From positions 62,001 through 126,000 of the forward strand of contig CP103027.1 in NCBI GenBank assembly GCA_024752435.1: a DNA stretch of 64,000 bases, in the 5' to 3' direction. The translations under genes and the position numbers were made by a program. Below, piece after piece: positions 33,864 to 44,751 of this stretch. Position 1 is the stretch's first letter; each line of letters opens with the position of its first letter. This DNA is from Allantophomopsis cytisporea (lineage: Eukaryota > Ascomycota > Leotiomycetes > Phacidiales > Phacidiaceae). A model generated the notes under the pieces. The model had not been told where the DNA came from. It saw only the letters and a program-made list of their open reading frames with translations, and did no database searches.

Positions 33864-34745
33864 TTTTTTCCCTTCCCGTGGACAGAACAGACACCCTTTG
33901 GACACATAAATTGCTTGGAAAGGGATCAGATCACAGTGACATGCACCAAGCAGGGCAGGTGTCGTGACGCGCGGTGCCAGGGACACCCCCAAGAACAATG
34001 GGGTTTTAGAGGAACTGCACCAATCATGCCAGCAAATGCATGGCTTAGGGTACGGTGGTGGAAGATCAGGGTAGTGATCAGTAGCGATTCCTCTATCCAT
34101 GTTGGGTGAATTGGTGGTGGATGAGCGGGCAATTTGGGGGACTGTACCTCTGGAGGCTCGAGGATAGAGCAAGGTAGGTAGGTACTGTAGGTACATCGTA
34201 GTAGGTACAATACCTGGTCGTGCACAAAACAGAGATTGTATGGTGAGCAGTGTAGATGGTATAATGTATGTATGATCACCAGGAAGGGGTGAAAAGAGGG
34301 TCGTGAGAAAGAATGAGGAGAACCGAGCAGGAAGAAGTTGGTCGTGTAGACAGAATTGTATAACTACTTGTGTGCTCTTCCATTCATCACATCTACTTTC
34401 TCACCATTTTGTCCTACAGAGTACAAAGGATACAAGTGCATACATGTTGCTAACATGTATACAAAGGATATATATATACTCACAACATCAGAGAATGCTT
34501 CGTAGTGAATAATGGCGTGCATGTTGACTCTTGATGGTGGATTTGTGGATTTTGTGGATTAACAGTGGGTGTTTGGGGTATGCAGGAACGGTAGTAGCGG
34601 TCTTCTAGTAGCTTGTCAGGTAGGGGGACACTGGGGGAATAGTAAGGATAAGGTAGTCAGTCAGTCAGTGGAATGATACTTAGTGAATAGGGCATGAGTG
34701 GAGAGGGGACATAGGACCAGGGAGGGGAAAAGGGTGGAGTGTGCG

Positions 34746-34778
34746 CATCATCATCAGCATCATCATCATCATCATCAT
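34746..34778. repeat. CAT trinucleotide tract
   Basis: About eleven CAT units with one CAG interruption. Confidence 0.9.
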
Positions 34779-35316
34779 TCACATTGACATTCACATCCAC
34801 ATTTCGTTATTCTTCGTCTCGACTCGGGGCAAAGGAAGGGTATGGAAGTGCGTATTGAATGGGCATGGAGGGGTAAATAAGGGACAGTGATAGCCTCCGC
34901 TCCAATCTCCATACTGGAAGACCAAAAGTATCTCCAGACTCGAGTAACATGGATGAAAAACACTTCTCTGTCCTTAAGATACATCTCTAAGACTCCAAGA
35001 CTTCCAAGACTTCCAAAAGAAACCCCCCAACTACCTCAAGGTCAAGCTTTTTGAGAACCCACATTCAAATCTTACGGGTGTTCAGGTACGGAATGGGGTC
35101 TTTGCTGGGCATAAAAATGGAACCGATGTCTGTACATATCTCCGGGTACGAAATTATCGAAACGAACAATGGTGACACTGCTGAGACCTTTCAATCATCC
35201 AGCTCATCAGCCAGAGAGTACCAATAATGAGAGCAAAAAGACGAGTTGATTATGCACAGCCATGATTACACTAATATGACGAGTAGAATACATGATGACA
35301 AGAATATGATGGTAAG

Positions 35317-35360
35317 AGAAGAGAGAGAAAGAGAGAGAAAAGAGAGAGAAAAGAGAGAAA
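35317..35360. repeat. GA-rich tract
   Basis: Imperfect (GA)n interrupted by AAA triplets: purine-only on this strand, pyrimidine-only on the other. Confidence 0.85.
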
Positions 35361-37542
35361 GCCAGGATAAATACGCAATACGAATCTTACAGTCAAAGAA
35401 CGACTCTCTCTTCTCTCTTCCCTCTCTATATAGCTCATTCTCAACTAACATCTTATTACACATCATCCATTTTTATTCATTTGAATTGTCGTATTCCCTC
35501 ATTTATCCACCTATACTCGTATCGTTGTACTAATCCAGTATGTATGCACTACATTCTCGCCTCTCGCTCCCTCGTTCTCGTTCTCTCGTCCTTCAATTAT
35601 CAGCTACACAAGGTTCCTCTCCAGAATACGAGGGGCGCCGACCATCTCAATCTTCAATCTAGCAATGAAGCGTGTTCATAGCAGAGTCAAGGCGTCTTCG
35701 ATGACTAAAGATACACCTTGACCACAAAGCACAAAAAAACAGATCGACTTCTGCGACAAACGCAAAAACAGTATTCAACGACCGAACCATGGCTAATAGT
35801 GGTCACGGCATTCCGGCCCATGGAGGGAGTAGTGAGAGGGAAAACAACGAAACCAATGCATGGAAATTCAAGTCTTCCTTGTCGAAAACCCCTCCCCTCT
35901 CTCCCCAAGTTATTCATATTGACGAGAACTGCTTGCAGACAAGCTCTGTGTCAGCTTTGAACGCATGCAAAAAAGATCCCATTCAGTGGTCATTTAGATT
36001 TGCATCCCTTCTCAACTCCAGCTCCAACTCCAGCTCCAGGTGCAGCTCTCCAGGCCAAAACACTCTCAATACACAGTGGCCCCTGACTTCAAACTTTGCA
36101 GCTGTCGGATCATCACCGCATCACCACATCATCCGTCTATTGTGACATCTACAGTCTCATCTGAGTCCTGTCTGTCCAGCCAGTCAAGATCAAAAGCCGG
36201 TATTCATACGCCGTAGGGAATATATCCATACATACATGAGAAAGAGTATTCATGTTTTCCGAAAGAGATATTGCTGAAACATCCCATTCCTCAATTTAGA
36301 CTCTTTCCAACCTAGCCCGTCAAAGCTTTTGCACTGCACTAAAGGGTATTTAATCGCTTCATCTTGAAAAGATTTACACCTCTTCCGGTGATGGTCCCCC
36401 TCGCCCTCAGGTTTGTCATGGCCCAATCCCATGCCGCTTGAGCCTTATTGTTTTCCTTGGTGAGTGAGGTGGAGTGTGGCACTTGTACTATTTATATATT
36501 ATGCATACATCATGTTGCAGCATCGTGTCCGATTTTCTCGACTTTCGAATCCCCATTCGTAAGAATAGCGAATGAGATCGCCCAAGGCCGTGACCGACCG
36601 ACCGTTCAAGTCTATCGATGTTTGATCTAACATCAAAACCTTCAATGATCATCCAGGCACGAAGCCTGGTACCCACTCGTCACAGCCAACAAAACTAGAC
36701 CGCTGAAGGCTTTGGCCTGTGCCATTAAATTGTGACATTCGCTTCTTGCCAGCGAAAAGGGAAGAATATATGGTGCTCTCATCCTTTCGACTCTCGACTC
36801 GCCCTTGTGGAGTGTACGGCATTGTGAATCTCTTCTCCACACTTTGCCACGACTGAACATCCATTCCACATCATCTTCCTCGCTCTCTCCCCTCATATCC
36901 CTCTTCGCTCAAGAATGAGGATGAAAGTGAGAATGTACATAGTGAAATCGCTCCAGACGTACGCAGTAGTGGTGTCTTAGTTCATTTCATCATCCAACCT
37001 CAACGCTGACGACTGCACTCCGACTCCAAAATCACTACTCCAAGGTAGGTAGACAAATAAGGCCATTCCATGCAACCTCACCTCACCTCACTTCTCCTCC
37101 TCCTCCTCTTCACTAAGGTACCTTACTCTCCTGCGCGAAATTATGGATCGCTCTAGTAAAGACCCTTAGCAGAGTACAGTTAAGGCCAACGTTCCGGGCC
37201 AAGCACATCCGCACGCCTAAGAATACACACGAAGGCAATCGCCACAGGCACCGAAGCTGAGTTTGATGTTTTAGATGGTTTCTTTTCTTTCGCCTGGAGC
37301 TCGAGCCCGAGCCTTGTTGTGTACCGTTGGTGGTGGTGGTGGTGTTGGTGTTGTAGATTTTACTCGGCGCCCAGACTATGGGTTATGGCCTCATTCCAAG
37401 CCATTTCATCTTGATCTCTGGCCTTCTCCAAGACATATATTGCGACTGCGCCTCTGATGATGGGGTGGAGGAACGCGCCTTGGAGGGATGCGCGTCGTGA
37501 GATGGCAGATGGCATTTTGTCGAGGGAAGGGAGGAGGGGGCT

Positions 37543-37570
37543 GGGCTTGGGCTTGGGCTTGGGCTTGGGC
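37543..37570. repeat. GGGCTT hexamer tract
   Basis: Four GGGCTT units plus GGGC, so G-runs of three recur every six bases on the plus strand. It differs from the canonical TTAGGG telomere unit. Confidence 0.9.
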
Positions 37571-38064
37571 ATGTGGTGATGTGGAATTCCTTGCTTGAGT
37601 AAGGTACGCAAGAGGCTTTTCAACTACTGTGAGCTGAACTGAACAGAACAGGACCCAATATTTACTTCTACGCAGCAGTGTATATTTTGATTTCTTTCTA
37701 CGCAGTACACAGTACCTACTTGGTGACTGCATAAGTTTTATAGTTTTCATTGTTTTTTCTAGTATTTGTCATGGGCGTGAGAACATGGCATTTGGTTGTA
37801 CATTTCAGTTTTTCCTTCGTAATGGCGCATTGATTGCATGAATCAAATAGTCATGGAAGCGCCGTTCAGGGCAGGTCACTGTTTCTCTGACCACCGTCCC
37901 TCGCTCGCTGTGTTGGATCTGGGATATCATGCGCACTCGGAACTCAAGGCATAGACTGCCCCGAAGTGAGCTACGCAGTCCATAATCACGTTAAATTAAT
38001 GCAATGCACTCTTTCAACTTCAAATTGTGCATATCATGCATTCATTATTCAAGCATCAGAGGTA

Positions 38065-38155
38065 GATGAGAGTATCCGCCAGCGGTATCACGTGCTACTT
38101 TAATGACCAAAGTCACATGACAGTTCCGATAACGATAAGCAATTGGAAAATTTCC
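38065..38155 (+). promoter_or_regulatory. HAS1 upstream elements: PAC-like, E-box pair, RRPE-like
   Basis: Within 185 bp of the HAS1 ATG lie GATGAG (38065-38070, core of the PAC element), TCACGTG (38088-38094), TCACATGA (38113-38120) and the palindrome GGAAAATTTCC (38145-38155, resembling RRPE). PAC plus RRPE pairs mark ribosome-biogenesis promoters in yeasts. All are motif matches; function is inferred. Confidence 0.4.
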
Positions 38156-38249
38156 TAGCTGCCTGAGAAATGGACCCCGTCCAAATTATTCTTCACGGCG
38201 TGCGCAGACAAATTTCACCAACACATTTTCAAATCCCCACATCGCCAAC

Positions 38250-40073
38250 ATGGAGAACATCGATTTGAAGAGCAAGAAGCGCAAGAGAAAGCACGGAGCT
38301 GCCGCCGAGAAGGCCGTCGCGGCTGAGGCCCCCGTCGCGCAAAAGGCGTCCAAGAAAGCGAAGCAGGTCGAATCCGATGCGGAAGAAGAAGACGACGAGG
38401 AGGAGCTCCCCGAGACCGTCGACGATGCCGCTGTAGAGAGGGCCGCGTCGGACGATGAGGATGAGGTGGATGAGGACGGCGATGTCGTTCAGGGTGGTAT
38501 GGGTCTCTCGTTACCCGTCACCGGCTCTGAGCCCCAGAAGTTCAGCGATATCAACCTCAGCGAGAAGACGATGAAGGCGATTGCGGACATGAAGTTTGAG
38601 AACATGACTGAGATCCAGCGCAGAGGTATTCCGCCTCTCTTGGCTGGCAGAGATGTCCTCGGTGCCGCGAAGACGGGTTCTGGAAAGACTCTGTCGTTCC
38701 TTATCCCGGCTGTTGAGATGCTGAGCTCTTTGCGCTTCAAGCCTAGAAATGGTATGTCCTGTCACAATGTGTTGGTTTTCAATTGCTAATCGAGTCTAGG
38801 AACTGGTGTCATTGTCGTCTCCCCAACCCGCGAGCTTGCCCTCCAGATTTTCGGTGTCGCGAGAGAACTCATGGCTCACCACTCCCAGACCTACGGTATT
38901 GTCATTGGTGGTGCCAATCGTCGCGCCGAAGCTGAGAAGCTTGCCAAGGGTGTGAATCTCCTGATTGCCACGCCAGGACGACTCCTCGATCATCTTCAAA
39001 ACACCCAGGGATTCGTGTTCAAGAACTTGAAGGCATTGGTTATCGACGAGGCTGACAGAATTTTGGAAATTGGTTTCGAAGACGAGATGAGACAGATCGT
39101 CAAGATCCTTCCTAAGGATGAGAGACAAACTATGTTGTTCTCTGCTACACAAACCACCAAAGTCGAGGATCTTGCCCGCATCTCCCTCCGTCCAGGCCCA
39201 TTGTTCATCAACGTCGACAGCCAGAAGGAACACTCTACTGTCGAGGGTCTCGAGCAAGGATATGTTATTTGCGACTCAGACAAGCGATTCCTCCTCCTCT
39301 TCTCCTTCCTCAAGCGCAATCTTAAGAAGAAGATCATTGTTTTCTTCTCCAGTTGCGCGTGTGTCAAATACCACGCCGAATTACTTAATTATATTGATCT
39401 GCCAGTCCTTGATCTCCACGGCAAGCAAAAGCAACAGAAGCGTACGAACACTTTCTTCGAATTCTGTAACGCAAAGCAGGGTACGCTCATCTGCACAGAC
39501 GTAGCTGCCAGAGGTTTGGATGTAAGTTTTCTTGCCCTCATCCGCTCCTTCCTATACTAACATCTCCATCAGATCCCAGACGTAGACTGGATTGTTCAGT
39601 TCGATCCACCCGATGACCCACGCGATTACATCCACCGCGTAGGACGTACAGCACGTGGATCCAATGGCAAGGGCCGCTCCCTCATGTTCTTGCAACCATC
39701 AGAAGTTGGCTTCCTCACACACCTCAAGGAAGCGCGCGTGCCCGTTGTAGAATTCGAGTTCCCAGCCAAGAAGATTGTCAACGTGCAGTCGCAGCTCGAG
39801 AAGCTCATCGGCCAGAACTACTACCTCAACAAGAGCGCCAAGGACGGATACCGCAGCTACCTGCAGGCTTACGCCTCGCACTCCCTCCGCACCATCTTCG
39901 ACGTCCACAAGCTCGATCTCGTCAAGGTCGCCAAGGGCTTCGGCTTCAATGCCCCACCGAGAGTCGATATCAGTCTCGGTGCTGGCCTTGGTCGTGAGAA
40001 GGTCCAGGGTCGGAGAGCGTATGGAAGCCAGCCCAAGCAGGGCGGCAGCTTTAAGAAGAAGAATGCTTATTAG
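38250..40073 (+). CDS. HAS1: ATP-dependent RNA helicase HAS1 (DEAD box)
   Basis: Three exons: 38250-38751, 38800-39521 and 39573-40073, giving 574 residues. The Lys/Glu-rich nucleolar N-terminus (1-90) is followed by the Q motif (F98, Q123), Walker A AKTGSGKT (140-147), PTRELA, TPGR, DEAD (250-253), SAT (282-284), ARGLD and HRVGRTARG (429-437). DPPDDPRDYIHRVGR, FPAKKIVNVQSQLEKLI and the GFGFNAPPRVDI tail identify HAS1 among DEAD-box proteins. HAS1 works in the nucleolus in 40S and 60S ribosomal subunit assembly, including release of snoRNAs from pre-rRNA. Introns are GTATGT/CTAG and GTAAGT/CAG; the second has a CTAAC branch point. All catalytic motifs are intact. The upstream region carries PAC/RRPE-like elements. 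Confidence 0.96.
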
Positions 40074-41231
40074 GTGTGTGTGTGTGTGTGTGCGATACCA
40101 GTTGTTGTTGTGAGGCGGGGATTAGGAGCCGGGACTTTGTCGGGTTGCATTGTTTGGCGTTTGGTGCGGGAAAAGAAATTTAACCTTTTATTTACCTCTT
40201 CTCTATCATCTCTTGTTCTTGTGTACGCAGTGCTGTGAATGGTTTTGGACTTTTGATAGACTTGCTGTTCATTTACTAGGAATGAAGAGGATTCGTTTCG
40301 TCAGGTTGTGCTTTATGGACTGAACTGTGAAATGATATTTATGGCTAGCAGGAGTTCAATCATCTGTTTCATTGTCTTTTATCGCACAAATAACTGTATT
40401 GTATAGTATTATAAACTCGGGTCTGAGACTATCTTGACTAGCATGTCTTATCATCGGTTTCGACCTCCTCGAGGTTCTATGTAACTTCTACGGGTATCGT
40501 CTACGGCGGGAGGAACAAGTGTTTCTACGTAAACTTGCACTGTCTGACGAAATGTGTTGATCGATTTCCTTAAAGATTTAGGTGATTTAGATTCTGTTCA
40601 CGTGAACTGTATACTTTATGAGTTACATTTCATCATTATCATGAGGTGCTCACCTTCAAGTCATTGTTGTGCACTAACATACTGCAATTCCAACTTATGG
40701 CGATGGAGGATAAACATTGTTTAAGTATCAGATGTGAATTCGTATATATAGTATCCTCTTGAAATTTTGGATCGTCTTGTGTAGTTACTTGAAAGAGGGG
40801 TGTATGGCCATGTATACAGTCTTTGACTATGTGAATCGACTTGGATCGGCCCACATCGGTGGTCCGAAATTAGCTTACACAAACACAGCCTTTGCATCAT
40901 GAATGGAGAAGTTTATAGTGTTTGAGTTGAAAATTGGCCAGAAGACTTGAGATAAAGTGCCGAACATCTGGGCGGGCAAACTATTTGGCTCAATTATAGA
41001 TGCAAGAGCTCGTTTCATTTTCGAGTGTTATGACAAAGATTGATGAATATGCTCAGTACTGATTGTAGAACTAACCAAACATCAGTCTTGATTGTTCATT
41101 ATGACAGAAGTTCTTGTTCAGTTGCCTTTTCTTCCGCATAACAGTACATGAACCAGGATGTAGCAATGAGTGTGGTGATCTCTCCCATCAATCTCAATAG
41201 CAACATGGAATTTGAATCTGCAACAAAGATC
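40074..41231. other. Convergent intergenic region
   Basis: About 1.16 kb between HAS1 and the dehydrogenase gene, starting with a (GT)n run right after the HAS1 stop. AT-rich, with 3' UTRs of both genes. No gene seen. Confidence 0.6.
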
Positions 41232-42180
41232 TCACTTTTCCCAGAACAACTTTCCCTGCTTCCCAGCGTCCACATTTATTACTTGACCTGTGATGTCCTT
41301 TGCCCAACTGCTTGCCAAGAACAAAATCGTTTTAGCAACCGAGTGCGGATCAATAGGGGATCGCAATGGAACTCTATTTTATAAGCAATTACACCGAGAT
41401 AATACATAAGAAAGCAAACTCACGTAGCTTCAGTATCTTTATAATACTGTGTTGGATCCTCTGCACATTCCTTTCGGAACTGAGCAGTATCAACAGCACC
41501 TGGAGCAACCGCATTCACCCTACAACGTCAATCTCAATCTCACTATACCAAACCCTCACAACTCACCTCGCCCCTGCCCATATCTTATGCGCATCCAGCA
41601 CCAAGCTCTTCACCAGTCCTTCCTGTACTGCACTCTTCCCACTCGCATAGTCCGCATTTCCCGTCTCACCAAACCGGCCACTCTCACTTCCCACGATGAT
41701 CAGACTCACATTTCTGCGCGTCCCCTCATCAGCAACTCCTTCATTCAGATTCTGGAGGCCCTGCAGCCATGTCCTCGCCGTCAGGAATGTCCCCTCCACA
41801 TTCACCTTATACGTACGCCGCCATTGCTCGACAGTCATGTTGGCAAGGGATGCATGATGCGGCAGCACGCTGAGGTCCAGGCTGGCGAGGGCCACGCAGG
41901 TGTGCACAGGACCGAATTCAGACACGGCCAACTTCCAGGAGTGTTTGAGCGTGTCTTCGTCGGAGATGTCGAGACCTATGTGTTGGAATCTGTCTTTTGC
42001 GAAGCTGGAATGCGATTCTGGGGGGGGTTTTAGATCAAAGGATGTAACACGTGTTCCGGCGGCGAGGAATGCTTCCACTACTGCGCTGCCTATGAAGCCT
42101 GAGCCGCCGGTTATGAGGACGTGGTTGTTTTTGAGGCCGAGGTCCAGCGTCATTGATTCCGAGCCTGCTTCTGATGACAT
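41232..42180 (-). CDS. Short-chain dehydrogenase/reductase (SDR), substrate unknown
   Basis: Three exons: 42180-41567, 41519-41424 and 41373-41232, giving 283 residues. Near the N-terminus VLITGGSGFIGSAVVEAF holds the glycine-rich nucleotide-binding motif (24-31). SFDLKP at the end of the second strand has an acidic residue, favouring NAD(H) over NADP(H). The catalytic set is Ser165, Tyr178 and Lys182 (YASGK), with Asn127 before it. The C-terminal exons supply VNAVAPGAVDT, as in classical SDRs, and ITGQVINVDAGKQGKLFW at the end. It probably acts on a sugar, steroid or secondary-metabolite alcohol. Nothing in the neighbourhood suggests a pathway. Splice sites are GTGAGT/TAG in both introns. 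Confidence 0.9.
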
Positions 42181-42415
42181 TCTTGAAGCTTGGTTTTGTT
42201 ATGTGTTATTTGCGGAGTTTTTATCCTGTAATTGGGGTGAGGGTTTAGTTTGACGTGATGTGTATCCCGGAAGGTATGTGAGGGGTTGTTCGACGTTGAC
42301 CACTACCAATGATATAGACGTATTTAGTCTTCGATAATATATCTTGCATAACGTCGAAAACTATTTTGAGATTGATGAGATGAGCCTGTACACCTAATGC
42401 TGAATGACCGTACCC

Positions 42416-42449
<34 letters not shown>

Positions 42450-42984
42450 TGACCCAAATATCTGAACGGATGAGAGATATGTTGTGATCCACTCATCATC
42501 CCACTCTCAATATAGGCCAGCTCTAGCAGTGGTAAACACCTGCTATTCAAAAGGAAGGATTTTCGATAAACAAACGTATCACTAACTCTGCAGAGATCGT
42601 CAACGGTCCTGGTGGAGTAATGCCAAGAATGGTCTGGTGTGGAGGGATCTCAATCCTCATTAACAAATTTAATCAAGTAGTAGTGAGGGCACACAAATCT
42701 ATTTGGGACTTTACAGTAGTTTATTTGTGTTTTTTGTATTTAAAGTTCTACCTACTTTCTCACTAACTATTATAAATTTGTAGAATATATCTCCATCTCG
42801 ACACCCTATCCGCGTTTGTTTAAGGGGAGAAGATCTCCGTGATCCTCGCCAACACCTTCCATGGTATTCTCCATTAAATGCCTCCAACGGACTCTTGTTA
42901 TTGAAAGGACAGGACTTCATGCTCAAATGCGAACAAATCAAAACAAAAAAGATGAAAATGAAAAGATCCATACAAATAGAGGTC
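42181..42984. other. Intergenic region between SDR start and WetA end
   Basis: About 0.8 kb: the SDR promoter and the WetA 3' UTR, with a long TA tract. No gene seen. Confidence 0.6.
42419..42446. repeat. (AT)14 dinucleotide tract
   Basis: A perfect 28-bp AT run, about 240 bp upstream of the SDR start. Confidence 0.95.
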
Positions 42985-44751
42985 TCAAACGCCCCCAACA
43001 CCAACAAACAGTCCTTCTTCAACTAAACTCCCCACATCGCCGCCAGCTGCCCTTACAGCTCGCACAGCTGCAAGGCTGAGACGCCGTCGCTTCTCCATAG
43101 CCTCTTTCTCCCTGCGCGCCTTCGTCTTCGAGCTGCCAGATGGAGCTACACCCGTGAGGATTTTCATACTGTCGGAGGGTGTGAAGTTCACGAAGTCGAC
43201 AGAACCGCGCATTCCAGAGCCTGCAGTAGGAGTGCGTGGAGCAATGTCGCTTGCCTTACGTGATGGTACTCGTCGAGTCTTACTCACTTGAAAGGAATTT
43301 CCGATTGAGGAGCGTGGAGATGGTGATCCGGACGAGGATATTTCCGAACGACTCTTGCGCAGGCGATGTGGTGAGTATTGGCGACCTGGGTCAGGTGTGG
43401 AAAAGTGTGGTGGATGTGCGGTATGCTGCATATTGAAGTAGCCTTGGCCTTGCACCGGCGAGCCCACTACATATGAAGGCTGGATAGGCGAGTGTGGCAT
43501 TTGGATCATCAAGCCCTGCGGCATGCTTGCGGAGGGGCTGCAGGCTAGCTCACTGGCATTGTATGCCAACTCGCTTTGTAGTTGCATGGCAAGGGTTTTG
43601 TTGGACTGGTGAGGGTTTGTGTGGTAGACTGACGGGGAAGGATGTGCCATTGGGGCTGCAGAGGAACTGGACCACCATACAGGACTTGATTCTGCTTCTG
43701 TGACGAAGGGAGGTTGTTGATGTCCTCTGAATCCATCGAATTCAGAAGTGTTGGGCGTATGTGCCCATGTAGATGATGAAGTAGCACCAGTATGTGGTGT
43801 TGCCGGATATACCAAACCATCGATTGATGGCTGATGATGAACACTTGCTCTTGGAGAGCCGTTATCATGGCTTAGATTTGGGGTCGATAGAGGAGTGTGA
43901 TATTCGCCATTGTTGTTTGTAGCGAATTGCGGCATTGGTGGCTCGTACTGAAAGCCATGATGACTGTGCTGCTCGTGCATAGTCAACATCTGATTACTGC
44001 AGTCAGAGGCGTCCGAAACTCTTGCAGACGGTGGAGGTGAGAGTGGTCCACTTGGATGGGGAAAGTTGAAATCGAACTTTGAGTCGTTGAATTTTGAAGA
44101 ATCCAAAGTCATACGAGGAGCCCAATCTGGGTGAGAATTGCTATATTGAGAGGCACGCATCATTGTGCTGGATTTTTTTCGTCGAATAGGACTGCGTAAG
44201 TTACTCTCGGATGCAGATCCTTTTATTGCCTTGCGAACTGTCTTGGTAATAGAATCGAAAAACCTGTTCTTTTTGAGTGCTAATGGGCCTTCTGGTGATG
44301 GTGAAGAAGGAATCGGGGGTGACTGAGGTCGAGATGATGATCGAAGGTCAATACCGTCAAGATTTAGCAAATTACTGTCCGAAATGGCAGCTCGCCCAGT
44401 TTCCTCGTTATAAGAGAGAGTATATCTAGGATCAGTATAAGTGTGTTGTATTTGAGAAGTTGACTTGTCGGTTGAGGGCCATTGGTCCTCTTGAGAAGAG
44501 TGTCGTAGGTTGATATGTCTTGGCTTCCCAGGCGATAGGCTGAACGGTGTACCTGCAGTTTGAGTCCTCTTTGTGGGGCTAACTGGAAGCATCATTCTAT
44601 GGTTTGGAGGCATATTTGATACTGGTGGATCATCCATCGTATCAAAGTCGAGATACTGATCAAAGAGGTCGCTGCATGGGTCGGCGTGTTGCCTTCCGAA
44701 CAAATCGCAACCTTTGTCGTGGGAATACCCCGTGGGAGCTTCAAACGACAT
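42985..44751 (-). CDS. wetA: WetA, conidiation/spore-maturation regulator
   Basis: Single exon, 588 residues from the ATG at 44751 (MSFEAPTGYSHDKGCDLF). The frame opens earlier, but the N-terminal DLFDQYLDFDT block sits near the start in relatives, which supports this Met. A long Ser/Pro-rich disordered middle contains RFFDSITKTVRKAIKG. The C-terminal diagnostic block is FVNFTPSDSMKILTGVAP, then SGSSKTKARREKEAMEKRRR and AAVRAVRAAGGD. This combination is the WetA family (ESC1/WetA-related domain). WetA is a nuclear regulator of the final phase of asexual sporulation, acting after BrlA and AbaA in Aspergillus and controlling spore-wall and trehalose metabolism. Its targets in this lineage may differ. 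The 3.5-kb gene-free upstream region is consistent with complex developmental control. Confidence 0.9.
   Translation of the reverse strand: MSFEAPTGYSHDKGCDLFGRQHADPCSDLFDQYLDFDTMDDPPVSNMPPNHRMMLPVSPTKRTQTAGTPFSLSPGKPRHINLRHSSQEDQWPSTDKSTSQIQHTYTDPRYTLSYNEETGRAAISDSNLLNLDGIDLRSSSRPQSPPIPSSPSPEGPLALKKNRFFDSITKTVRKAIKGSASESNLRSPIRRKKSSTMMRASQYSNSHPDWAPRMTLDSSKFNDSKFDFNFPHPSGPLSPPPSARVSDASDCSNQMLTMHEQHSHHGFQYEPPMPQFATNNNGEYHTPLSTPNLSHDNGSPRASVHHQPSIDGLVYPATPHTGATSSSTWAHTPNTSEFDGFRGHQQPPFVTEAESSPVWWSSSSAAPMAHPSPSVYHTNPHQSNKTLAMQLQSELAYNASELACSPSASMPQGLMIQMPHSPIQPSYVVGSPVQGQGYFNMQHTAHPPHFSTPDPGRQYSPHRLRKSRSEISSSGSPSPRSSIGNSFQVSKTRRVPSRKASDIAPRTPTAGSGMRGSVDFVNFTPSDSMKILTGVAPSGSSKTKARREKEAMEKRRRLSLAAVRAVRAAGGDVGSLVEEGLFVGVGGV

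Larger units (their letters stand above)
31913..38249. other. 6.3-kb gene-free divergent region, microsatellite-rich
   Basis: The longest gap in the window, between the FLC-like gene (minus) and HAS1 (plus). Reading frames up to 335 codons exist but are built on GAGT, GAAT and GAGA runs and have no protein-like conservation. It must hold two promoters; the rest could be long 5' UTR, non-coding RNA or remnants. I found nothing I can name. Confidence 0.55.

Noticed and set aside
35789..36145. 118-codon plus-strand frame in the 6.3-kb gap
   Set aside because: Ser/Asn-rich low complexity, no upstream promoter signs, no conserved-looking segment.
37543..37570. Interstitial telomere repeat
   Set aside because: The unit is GGGCTT, not TTAGGG, and only four copies exist.
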